This document shows, piece after piece, positions 1-11,630 of a stretch of DNA of 64,000 nucleotides (position 1 is its first letter; the number at the start of each line of letters is the position of its first letter). Source of the DNA: Cenococcum geophilum 1.58 (lineage: Eukaryota; Ascomycota; Dothideomycetes; Gloniales; Gloniaceae); contig KV748200.1 in assembly GCA_001692895.1 (NCBI GenBank), positions 1,748,914 through 1,812,913 on the forward strand. The letters are read 5' to 3'. A program made the translations under genes and the position numbers. The notes under the pieces are model-generated. The model was not told where the DNA came from and searched no databases. It was given only the letters and a program-made list of their open reading frames with translations.

Positions 1-3000
1 ATTAACCTTATAAATAGCTTAATATTCTTTAACTATTAAGCTATAAACCTTTTATAGTAATTATAAAACCCTAAAAATAATCTTAACTATATAATATTCT
101 CTAGTTCTTACTAATTTCCTATAGCCTTAATCTTCTTTAAATCTATACTAAGTTGGCCTAGTTTAATAATAAATCTAATAAAATCTATCTTTTTAGTAAA
201 GAATTTATATTTCTTAATTACTACTAGCATTTATTCTTTATATAGTCTCTTTAAAACCTATTTAATATATTCTCTATACTCCTCCTTACTTATAAAGTAG
301 ATAATAATATTATTAAGGTATACTATAATAAATTTATCTAAGTGTTCTCTTAATATATTATTAATACGCTTCTAAAATATTACTAGTGCGTTTATAGGCC
401 TAAATTATATAACTAATAGCTTATATAGTCCTTCCTTTAATTTAAAGGCTACCTTTTATTTATTGCCTTCCTTAATTCTAATCTAATAGTATACCTATCT
501 TAGATCTATCTTTATAAAGATTTATATATTACTAATCCTATCTTAAATTTTACTAATTAAGGGTAAAGAATACCTATCCTTTTTAGTAATGCTATTTAAC
601 TATCTATAGTTAATATATAGTTTAAGTTTTCTATTCTTCTTTAGTATAAATAGTACTAAATATCCTACTAATAACTGCGATAGTCTAATATATCCCTTTT
701 AAAGATTTTCCTAGATAAACTCCTTTAGTGCTCTCCCTTCTTCTTTAATAAGCTTATAGGTTAGAAAGAACTATAGACTTATTTCTAGTTTTAACTCTAT
801 TTTATAGTCCTATACTATATACTCTAATAGTTTTTTACTTTCCGGTAACTATAGTTTCTTATTATACTTATAGTATCTTTTTAATATATAACTTAATCCT
901 TAATTAGTCTCTTTATATATTGCTCTAACTTAGTACTATACCATCTTAGTTTATTATTATATTTTACGGCGTTAAGTATCTCTAATATTAACTTAACCTA
1001 TAACCTAATTAATCTTTAAATTATATTCCTATAACTAAGGCATCCCTAGCATCGCCTTATCCTTCCCCAATAATAGGATATTAAAAGACATTTCAACTTG
1101 TCTCCCTTTAATAGTTAATTAAATAGGTCCTATTTTAAGGTTAATAATGCCTCCTCTATCCCTTAACCCGTTAAAATGGGTCGTACGGTTATCGATAAGG
1201 GCTAGCTAATTGGATTAATTGGATTAAGGCTTCGCGCTAAATAATACGTAATGTTCGTGCACGGACCTTCCTTACTTCGGTCCTGACGGGTTAAGGGATA
1301 GGCTATTAAATCTCCTAAAAATTATAACTAATAGATAAGGGTACTCTTTTTGCCTATATGGTAGCCCTATTCTTTTAACTACTATTAGTAAAATATAGTT
1401 CCTTATTACTCCACTATCTATTAATACTTTAAACTATTAATCTTACTATTTAACTTATAAATTTAGATATTGTCCTTAAATTCCTTTAAGGGTCTAAGGC
1501 TCTACTACTAGCTCCCTCTAGTCCTATAGGCCTTTACTTTTCCTAACTATTAGCTACTAGATCCTATTTATACTTAGTCCACCTTTAGCTAATACTTAGT
1601 TTACTTTTTATCCTTAATATACCACAGATACGTATTCTTAGGATATTTCTACTACTATTATCTGTCTAGGCATTCTTCCGTAAGGAATCTTTTTAGTTAA
1701 AGTATTAAGTTGCCTAACTCCTAAACTTCTACTAAATGCCAGCTATATATATACTTAGTATCTTTATACTTTCTTTTATCTAGTGCCTAAAATATCCTTA
1801 TAGGGTACTTCCAGTGCTTATCTTTTGGTATCCTATATATATTATATATATTATCTATATATGTGATCTATACCAATATATAATATACTTAGTGTTATAG
1901 GTTAACTCTTAGTTTATCCATTTCTATAAACTTAAACCTCTATTTACTTAACCTAATTATTAGCTTATTATTTACTAGTACTAATATTTATATTATATCT
2001 CTCTAGTCTATAGCCTATTCTTCTAAGTTCTTTAATATTATAATTAGTGCTCCTTTAATATAGCTTATCTATCTTTTTAATATAGTTTAATCTAGTATAA
2101 CTTTCTTATCTAGTTATAAGTAGAAACTTTCCCAATTGTTATTCTTATGCTGCCTATACTACTTCTAATATAGTTCCGTAAGCGTATATGATTTATTTAT
2201 AAGAAAATATCTTTTTATTACTACTTCGTTATAACCCTTTATATACTATTTCTTAAACCTAATTAAGATCCTAAAATCTTCTTCTTACTCTAGTTCGGTA
2301 AGCCACTTAGCCCTTAGCGTGCCTACTCTTAGCCTATTAGTAATTTTTCTTATAGGTTTCCTATCCCTTAAATAACCTAGCCCTTTTAGTTTATAGTCTT
2401 ATCTTTACTATATAAAGATTCTTTCTCTAAATTCTTATGCGCTTTCTTTTAGCTTATATCTAGCTATTAAATCCTTAAAGTTATCTTACTTCTTAATCTT
2501 AGCATTAACTTTTTAATCTTTAGGCAAAATCCTTTATTTACCTAATAAGTTCTCTAGGTCTATATACCTGTCTCCTAGTTTAATTACTATTTATATTATA
2601 GATTTTCTAATCTATAAAGTCTCTTACTTCTTTCTTATAGGTGTTCTTATTTGTTTTTTAAAATCTTAGCTTCCTAAAATCCTTAATTCTAAGCTCGCTT
2701 CTTTCTTAAGCTATACTCTAGCCTTAGTCTAATTAGGCTTTTAAGGTGTTCTTATCTTATCTTAAAAGTCTTAAATCTTATTTATCTTATCTTAAGAGTC
2801 TTATATCTTTAGGAAACTTCGTCCTAAGCTTATTTATATATTGCTAAACTAAGCTATTACTCTACTCTATTAGTTATCGTCTGTTATAGGTCTTTAAGCG
2901 TACCTTATCTTATTTTAAGAATCTTAGTTATCTCTTATCTCTTCTTAAGATTCTTAAAACTTTAGCCTTTTACCTTTATTAAGTAATAAGTTAGCACTAG

Positions 3001-4930
3001 CAGTTATCTGCTTACTTAATTATTCTTTAATATTACTCCTACCGTTTTATAAAGTAATAGATTCCGTATCTAACAGTGTTATAATACCTATTACTAAACC
3101 TTACTCTATAGTGGTTTTAGTCTCTACTTTTATTACGTTATTAAGGTTTAAATACCCCTAGTTAGTTCCTTTTTTTTTCTTACTATTATTAATTAATAAG
3201 TACTCTAACTCTATTGTTATTATTACTAATCTTTATCTATATATTGCTATAATATCTTAATCTAGCTTATAGAGTTAATCTTATTCTTTATCTAACTCTT
3301 TAGTTCCTTTAAGTCCTTTTAACTCTAGCTTTTATAGCTAATAGCTTATGCTATACTTAGCGTCCTTATAAATTCAGTATACATTATTATAATAAAACGC
3401 AAAACTTTTAATTAAATATTCTTTTGTTCCTTATAGCATACTATTATCCCTCTATATGTATATATTATATACTACTAATCTAGTTCCCTTTATTATATAG
3501 CGTCTTTAACTATCTTTATAATCTCTAGTAAAGTAACCCTATTTCCTATAATTTATATAAGCTCTATTTTTAAACCATTACTATTGTTATAGAGTCCGCT
3601 TAAATATCTTCTACTACTAAGATCCTTAGTTTAGCCTATACTCCCTAGTCCTATAATTACTTAATCCTTAACCTCTAGGTTTTTATAGTTTCTTATTTTA
3701 TCTCTTATAGTTTTCTTTAATACTACTTAGGTCTATTAGCTCTGCGCCATACCATAGTTTTTAATTTAGCTTTTATTATTATATACTCTGCGCCTTATAT
3801 AACTATAGAACTCTATCCTAACCTCTCTTAGTCTATTCCCTTTAAAAGATCCTATTATTAATCTTTATTACTTAATCTATTAATTGCTTTAGGGTATCTG
3901 CATCTTTTATTAGAATAATTATATCCTAGACTTTAGCCTTAAGTCCCTATTTATACTATACTATAAGCGCCTTATTGTTCTATTTAACCTATATAGTAAG
4001 TATCTAAAATTATATTATATACTTAATTACTAAGGTCCGCTGCATTATATTCTAAAGCTTTCTCTCTACTATAGTAGATGCTTTTAGGTCTTTAAATATT
4101 TATATTAGGCGTTTCACAAATCCTTACTAGCTAAAAAATATAAACTATACTTTTTAGTTTATAGTTATTATTCCGTGTTTCTATATTTCCGTAAAATAAG
4201 GTTTAAACCACTTAAGTACCCTTCCTAATAAGAATAATCCTATATATACTATTTGGTCTATAGGTATTATTAACTTTACTCCCCTTTATATAACCTTAAA
4301 GTGCATCTATATTAGAAATCCTTTAAGTTTTAACCTTTTTCCTATAAATTGTTTAATAGATAGTAACTTAACCTTATCTGCTCTAATTCTATTAAGTCTG
4401 TTTTTAAGTATAATATTATTACTTACTAACTAATTAACTATTTTTTATAACTATCTAACTGTAACTAGTTATAAGTTAGTATTTACTATACTAGTATTAT
4501 TACCTAACTCTAAGGTCCTTACTGCCGTTAATAGCGTTATAGTTGCTACTTTTAGTAGTATATTATTAACTCCTTATTAAAACCGTAACTATAGTAGTAA
4601 TTATATAACGAAGCCTTATAGTAGATACTATGGTAAACTTATTAATAGGCCGGGTATATAGGTATTAAATAATAGTTAATAAGTAATAATAACTAGTAGA
4701 GTAGTTGCCTAATAGATTAACTCCAATTATATTCTAAGAATTATTATAAGGAAGGAACTATCTAGGTAGGGATTAAGGGTCCTTAAATACACAACCGTAC
4801 TCCTATAAAATCCTTTTTATATATAATATATATATTATATATAAGGTACGTAAGTTCCTCTTATTCCTCTTATTTAATACGTAGTATATTATATAACCTT
4901 AGTTACTATTCCTCGTCATATAGTTTTACG
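1..4930 (-). mobile_element. Ty3/Gypsy retrotransposon fossil (RIP-decayed), left end outside window
   Basis: Extremely AT/TA-rich sequence. Read on the minus strand it keeps a reverse transcriptase YLDD-type box near positions 300-350, with further pol-like sequence to its right and gag-like sequence beyond. The 3' part of the element lies beyond the left window edge. The right boundary is uncertain: base composition changes between about 4.9 and 5.05 kb and I could not pair an LTR with it. It is heavily broken, with many breaks, and looks old because RIP-type composition runs through its whole length. The family assignment rests on the reverse transcriptase box and its context only. Confidence 0.7.
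1159..1299. mobile_element. Small MITE inserted in the left Gypsy fossil
   Basis: The ends form a perfect inverted repeat: TCCCTTAACCCGT at the left and its reverse complement at the right, each preceded or followed by TA. With the flanking CTA and TAG the arms match over 16 bp (1156-1171 and 1286-1301). About 141 bp between TA dinucleotides suggests a Tc1/mariner-type MITE. Its interior is more GC-rich than the surrounding fossil, so it probably arrived after the host element had decayed. There is no coding capacity. The TA duplication is an inference, because the fossil without the insert is not available. Confidence 0.55.
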
Positions 4931-5300
4931 GGTTCCATCCTAGACTGTACTTATATTAACTAACTAACTTCTTCCGACTCTTCTTTAAGTAGTTATAACA
5001 TCGTACTTAAAGCGTCTGTAATAGGTGGCACTGTGCGCGAGGTGGTATGGACTCCTATAATAACTATATAATTAATTTTAAGGGAAGTTTCTTATAGGAG
5101 CTCTTGCTGCACCCAGCCCAAAAAGACCAAAACCAACCAAAAGAACCCTAAAAAACACCTAGAGAATCCCCCTAAGATGCATGCATCGCAGGGGAGGCAC
5201 ACGTTAAATGACGGTAGTTCGTACCTGCGCGCGTCCGCTAGACCTACGCCCAACAATAGCCCTCTATAATAAGAACGGGCGAATACCATACTATAAAGCG
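4931..5300. other. Less AT-rich junction segment between Gypsy fossil and LINE
   Basis: This stretch is visibly richer in G and C than either neighbour and includes C-rich runs and a GCATGCATC motif near 5178-5188. It may be the 5' untranslated part of the LINE that follows, or unrelated host sequence caught between two repeats. The open frame of 65 codons on the minus strand has low complexity, is rich in Leu/Phe/Gly and has no recognisable domain, so I do not call it a gene. Confidence 0.35.
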
Positions 5301-8300
5301 GGAAGACCTTTATTAAGAAGGCATCTAATAAAATATAAAGCCTATTAGACGCGTCTAGTATCTATAACTATAGGGGAGTAACCGTTAGCTATAATAAACT
5401 AATATAGCTAGTAAAATGGCTCCGCTAGCCTAGCGAACTTTAGGCGCCCCTTTAGCAAACTCTTAATTAAATCCTCTAACGGCTAAATAAAATTAAAAAT
5501 AAATAAAATCCCTTTTTACCGGCGAGCTATACCTGGGCCGCTATAGTTATACTTTTATAGCATAGGGAACCTACCCCCCTTAAGATAATAACTAGGTATA
5601 TAATTATAATATAACTAAATATAAGAAAAGTAGAGGGGCTTAAAGAATAATAAAAAATAGAAGTCCTTATAGAGATTTATAAAGAGGTTTATAACGCTAT
5701 TATAGTTTAATACCTTAGGAGCGGAGATATTAGAGTTACCCTAAAAGACTAATAGGTAAAGGAATAAGCTATAAGGGTAGAGGATAGGCTAGGAGAACGT
5801 ATTAGCATAAAAGTGCTCTATAAAGATTACTTAGTTAAAATCCTAGTGGTCCCCCTAAGCCTTAGGGTAGAAAAGGGACGCTAGGCGGATAATACAGTAA
5901 CTATATATAAGATAGTAAAATAAACGGAACGCCTTATACTAGGACTTAAGGTTACCTAAATCTAATAGCTTTAATAGGAAAATATAAATAAAGTATATAC
6001 TAAGAATAATAAAAGGATATAAGGGTCGCTAGAGACTTACTAGGGAATCGCTAGCCAAACATATAGCTCCCTTATTATTAGCACATATATACTAGAAATG
6101 CAAAAACTCCTTATCTTAAAAGGTATTATTATAAATAGCCTTATATATAATATAAGGCTCTATAACTATAGACTCTACCTAGAATAATGTTATTGCTATA
6201 TATAATAGGGATACACCTAATCCATATACGCAGTATAGGTATGCTGCGGCTACTATATAGGCCCCTATAATATAAGACACTGCTTAAATTAAGACTAAAT
6301 AAAATATATAAACTGCTACTAAAATATATATAAGGCGTGGGAGAGAGAAGACTGCATTAAATATAGGAGATAGAAGGTAAGGGCTTAACAGCTACGGGAA
6401 TAACTATACGCTAGGTTATATAAATGGAAATAATAGGTAATAAGCTAAGGGGATATAGGTACCTTCCCAGCATTTCCTACCTTTAATATTAGGGGGCTAG
6501 GCTAGCTATCCTAAGCCTTAACTAGCTAGAAGCGACGCCGCGTAATATTACTAGACTAAATAGGGACATAAGGGTTATAGGAGATATAAGGGAGAGGACG
6601 CCCTATAGAAAGACCCCTATGGACAGTAATAGCAAGCTTAAGACTAGGATAATTAAGAATTAGACTTAACGCGGTAAATATAACATTTATAGCTAACCTA
6701 TAAAGAGTATATAGCTAATAAGTAAGAATAGGGGAAGAACTAAAGATAATAATAGATTTAGATATAGAAGCGCTAGTAAAAATATAAGATATAAGAACAA
6801 AAAGCTCTATATAAAATAAGTAGCAACTAGGGTATAGATATAAAAGACAGAAGTTCTAAATATCTTAGAGAAAGTAGAAATAAAAGAAGTAAGGAGTAGG
6901 GGAGAGATAAAGGACCCTCGCTAAGGGTCCGCTACCTATCCATTATATAGTATAACTGCGGCAATGTAAACTACCGTCTTATAAGGCCCCTACTAGACAG
7001 TTTAGACCTAGAGAAACACTATATCCTTGCTATATAGGAGCTGTATTATAATACCTATATACAATTAACATACTGCCCCTAAGGATTTTAGCTCCTATAT
7101 AAACTAAAAGTAGCTATATATATGCTTTATAATTAATAAGGCTATTAGCCTATCCTTATAGTTATAGCAAGTAGTTAACCTAAATATTATAGTAATAATA
7201 ATTTAAACGTATAGGGGACCGGTATAAATTATTAATATATATAACCCTAGGGTTAAAGGGGTCCTATAAATAGCAAATATTATATTAGTAATAAGCTTAC
7301 TAGAAACTAAAGGTATAGAGTTTATCCTATTAAAAGATATAAACCTCTACTATCCGCGGTAGGGGGGCATCTATATTACTGCTAAATGATAGGTAGAGTG
7401 CCTACTAAAAGTTATAGATATCTGGGGCCTTAAGCTAGCTACCCCCCTAGGAGCAATTATATGGTAATAAGGTACCACTAAAAGTATAATTAACCTTACA
7501 CTTATAGACGAAGGCCTATACTAGAGACTTAAAAAATATAACCCTAAAGAAGAATAGGCACTCGCCTTAGACTATATCCCCATTTAGATATAGCTAGATC
7601 TAGATATTAAGGCGCAACTAAGTAGTAAAAAATAAGCAATAAGGAAGCTTAAGATAAGCAGTTTCCTTAATATAGTTAAATAATAACTTTAAGACTTAGA
7701 AGAAATTCACCTAATACTAAACAAGTAAGGCTTATTAGCTACCCCTAAGGAAATTAACCGCAGACTAGCAAGGATTTAGGTAGTAATTAAAAATAGGCTA
7801 AAAGAGCACTGCCTAGTTTTAAAAGTAGGCCCCTATACGCGATACGTATAATCTATATAATATACAGTTCTTATTGCTAGCTAATAATAAGTAAGAAGGA
7901 AATATATAAGTAGCTATAACCCTAAAGACGAGAGATAATATAAAGATATAAGAAACTAGTTAAAGAATACCCTAAAAAAAGAAGTAAGGAATAACTAGAG
8001 ACGGTTTATAAATAAGAATACTTTTAACTTAAGCCTCCCCTATAATAAGGGCCTCTAGGCTATAGCAAAATAGGTATAAAAAAAAGGTAGGGCGCCTAGT
8101 AGAAGATTTATACCTACCGCCCCTATAAAGAGCGGGGGAATTATAGGCTACTAATAACAATAACAAGAAGGCAAAGATCCTTATAAAAAGGCTCTTCCCC
8201 TAACCGGCCCTAGTACACCTTAGCGATATTATAGGTAAAACACTAGTAACCTGCCTATGGGTTAACAGCAATATAATAATAGAGGAAATGGCTAGAACTA

Positions 8301-10649
8301 TTAGCCGCCTTTTAAATAATATAGTACTAGGACTAGATAGGATTCTAAATAAGGCCTTAAAGACCTATGGACTACTTATAGCACCTTAGCTTATAGATAT
8401 AGCCAAAGTATACTTTATTATAGGCTACTACCTATAACTCGGAAGATCTATAATAACGGTTGTTTTACAAAAAAAGGGTAAAGTAGATTACTTAACCCTA
8501 AGAAGCTACCGCTCTATTGCCTTAGAAAATACCCTTAGCAAGATCTTAGAAAGGGTAATAGTAGACTATATAGTAGATATAGTTAAGAAACACGCCCTAT
8601 TACTATAAAGCTAAATAGGGGCAAGAAAGAACCGCTTAACATTATTAGCACTTACGCTACTTACTGCCACTATTAAATCTATATGGGCGATGCGAAGGGA
8701 CTTTATAGTATTAATACTTAGCCTAGATATTAGTGGTGCCTATAACAACGTACCCTATAAGCGCCTCCTATATATCCTTAGGGTAAAGGGCTTCCTAGAA
8801 TAGATTATATAATTTATTTAAGGGTTTATAGGCCAGAAAGAAATATTATTGGTCTTTAGCAAGTATTAGAGCCCCCCTATTATAGTTATAACAGGAATAC
8901 TATAAGGATTACCCCTCTCGCCTATACTCTTTCTTTTCTTTATAAGCAACCTACTTAACTCCTTTAAGGAAGGGGCGACCTAGGGAATAGGCTTTATTAA
9001 TAACATAAACCTAATTATATATAGGCTAATAGCCGTAAAGAATTATAGAACACTAGAGAAAGCCTATAATACCTATATAGAATAGGTGAGACAATATAGA
9101 GTCCAATTCTCTTTAGAGAAATACTAGCTAATCTATTTTATAAGAAAACGTAACTAATCTATAGATCTCTAGTATATAATTTATATTTAAGGCTTTAGGG
9201 GTTAACTAGTTTAAGGCCTAAGGGTATTAGGAGTATAGGTAGATAGTAAGCTCTAGTAGAGCGTATATATATTATAAGCGGCCCGTAAGGGCTAAGCTTA
9301 GTATATTATAATATCTAGAATTGTTAATTCTATATAGGGCCTATGCTTTTAGAGGTTACGCCTACTATATATAGTAGTTATCTGGCTAACTATAACATAC
9401 GGATCCAGTATTTAGGCAATAGGAGAATCTAAAAAAGGCCCCCGTAAATCGCTCCTTAAACCACTTTAAAAGGTCTAAATAGCCTGCCTTTAGAGTATAA
9501 TAGGCGGGTATAAGCGAACGGCTATAGTACTGCTTAAGAAGGAAGCTAATATCCCTCCCCTATAATTATATATTAAAGCCTCTATAATATAAAGGGATAA
9601 AAGAAGCGTAACTTTAATATTATAAAGTATATTAAGATACGCCTAAATAAACTATAGAGTGACCCTAGGGTGCCCTATAGAAGAGGAAACTAAATACCCT
9701 AAAGTAGGGAAGATATATTAGAGAAATAGGTAAAGAAAGTAGAAGAAAAATAGTACTATATTAGGGCCTAGGCCTATATAGAGGAGGAAGAGAGACGCGT
9801 AAGAGGTAAGTAAAGGCAATAGTAAGAGAGAGAAAGGAGCTAAAGTAGAGTATAAAAGAGTATTAGGAAACTATCTACCGTAATATAATACTAGTTAGAC
9901 TAACACTAAAGAGGTATATAGGAGTTAAAGGTATAAAGGCTAACCTAGGCAAGAGCAACTTAAGCTATAGTATAGTTAACGTTATAGGAGGTAAATACTT
10001 AGGGGCTCTAAAAAGGCCTAACAAAGGCAGAAAATATAATGGTAATACTCTTAAGAATAGGAATAATAGGACTAAAAGATTAGCTCTACTAGGTAGGTAT
10101 CCTAGTAGGTAGCCTAAGATATAAATATAGCTAGCTAAAATAGACACTAAAATATATAATACTATTATACCCCCTACGCACTAACTAAGAAGTAATACTC
10201 TTAGTAGCTAGTATAGAGAACTATAATACACTGCTCTTAATATAAAAAGGTCTTAAGGCGGTTACCTAGTAGCTTATTAGCTAAAATATACTAGACTAGT
10301 TCCGGGTTATAAAGGAAATAGTAATAAAAGGTAAAGGGGCGAGTAATAGGCGTCCCCTAATAACTCTATAGTAGTAAAGTAAAGATTGCGATACTAGCGC
10401 GTCCGTAGGCTTATTACGGCAGTAGTAGTTCCTAAAAAGGTTAAAAAGTAAGGTAGTAAAGCACCACTAGTAACTTATAGGCGCTAAGTAGGCGAGTTTT
10501 AAAAGGCAGGGAGATGGATTACAGGGTTTTCTCAAGTTAAGTTTTTCTTAAGTTGAGTTTTCTCCCTATATATAAATAAGGAGTAGTCCACGTAGGCCTA
10601 ATAGGGATCTAAATCGGACGTTAAGCAATAAATTATTATTATTATTTAA
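5300..10649 (+). mobile_element. Tad1/I-clade LINE (non-LTR retrotransposon), full-span but decayed
   Basis: A plus-strand LINE. About 6187-6290 encodes a gag-type zinc-knuckle region with Cys-x2-Cys spacings. About 7190-7620 is an AP-endonuclease region with a DINLYYPR-like metal-site motif followed by an IDLTLI-like motif. About 8480-9100 is reverse transcriptase, including YRSIALENT, LSLDISGAYNNVP and GLPLSPILFLFF. Sequence to about 10.5 kb probably includes an RNase H-like part. The 3' end reads TTAAGCAATAAA followed by repeated TTA, typical for this group. Many in-frame TAG codons stand where Trp or Gln is expected, as RIP produces by TGG to TAG or CAG to TAG. No intact frame remains. 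The 5' boundary is approximate and no target duplication was resolved. Confidence 0.85.
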
Positions 10650-11229
10650 TTAATTCTAAGGCTATAAAAAATATTTAAAGTTTATATTATATATATAATC
10701 TAGCTCTTATACCATTTTTTAAAAACCTATTGATTCTTTTCTAAAATCTAAAATCTATAATATATATTTTCTACTACTAAATAATAATTTTATTTTTTAA
10801 AAATTTAATATCTTATAGAAATTTACTTTTACTAAAACTTTTTTTATTTAAAAATTTATTTAAAAAGTGTGAGAGTTTATTATAACCCTTTTGACTATCC
10901 TTTTTTTTTAAAAAAAATTTATATAAGAAATTGCATTTTCCCCCTATTTTTTAACTTTATAATAAAAATTTATTCTTTTTAAATAAAATTTTAAGTAGAG
11001 AGAGTTTTAGTAAAAGTAAATTTCTATAAAATACTAAATTTTTAAGAAATATTTTTAATGTCTAGTAATAGAAAATATATACTAAATATAGTAAAATTTA
11101 GTAGGAAGTTAGTAAAACCTAGAGACTTTTACAAAGGACTATAGATTTTAAACATTAAAAAACATCGCGATTACTAGATTATATATCTATAAGTAGCTTT
11201 AGATGTTTTTTAATGCTCTAGAATTAATT
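10648..11229. mobile_element. 582-bp palindromic (foldback/MITE-like) element
   Basis: Nearly the whole segment is an inverted repeat. It starts with AATTAATTCTA at 10648 and ends with TAGAATTAATT at 11229. The arms can be followed inward through 10738-10839 against 11003-11100 to a central loop near 10.89-10.95 kb. The best inner match is about 40 bp (10797-10839 with 11003-11044). Nested inside the right arm is a perfect 14-bp inverted repeat, 11153-11166 with 11202-11215 (CATTAAAAAACATC). It contains no coding frame. It abuts the (TTA)n tail of the LINE. It resembles a fungal MITE or foldback element; I cannot name the family. Confidence 0.7.
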
Positions 11230-11630
11230 ATGTGACTTTTATATAACATTTTGGCAAAAAGGGTCATTTTTGGTATAACCTCTGCACGGACGCTTTTGAT
11301 AAGGTACTGTAAACTAGAAAAGGACGCGTTCCTTATTAATTTAGTACACACTTATAGCTTTATAAAAGCATAGGCGTATATAATTTACAGGTTTTAGAAT
11401 TAAATAAGGAGCTTAGGGCCCCTTTTTAAACTAACGCTAAGACCTTTAGTTTAGAAGCCTTATATAGTAAAGTTACTAACTTTTTAGCATATAATTCCGG
11501 CGTTTTACGGGTGGTAAGAGGAAAATTAAAACTTCGAGGCTGTGCAGCTAAAATAACTCCGAATTAACGTATTCGGAACTGAATCTGGGGCCTTCAGGTC
11601 GGAACCGAACGACCCCTTAATATTAACTAG
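11230..11630. other. Non-coding spacer downstream of the NLR pseudogene
   Basis: About 400 bp without a credible frame. It passes from RIP-like AT-rich sequence at the left into more balanced sequence after about 11.5 kb, where the host gene island begins. This would be the 3' flank of the minus-strand receptor gene. I see no clear terminator or polyadenylation signal that I would defend. Confidence 0.4.

Noticed and set aside
1-4930. Mitochondrial or bacterial origin because of the very high AT content
   Set aside because: The AT-rich parts contain nuclear LTR and LINE elements with transition-only decay, and the genes have spliceosomal introns.
5092-5289. 65-codon minus-strand frame in a GC-richer patch
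   Set aside because: Low complexity, no domain, and it lies between two decayed repeats. Best explained as chance or as LINE leader sequence.
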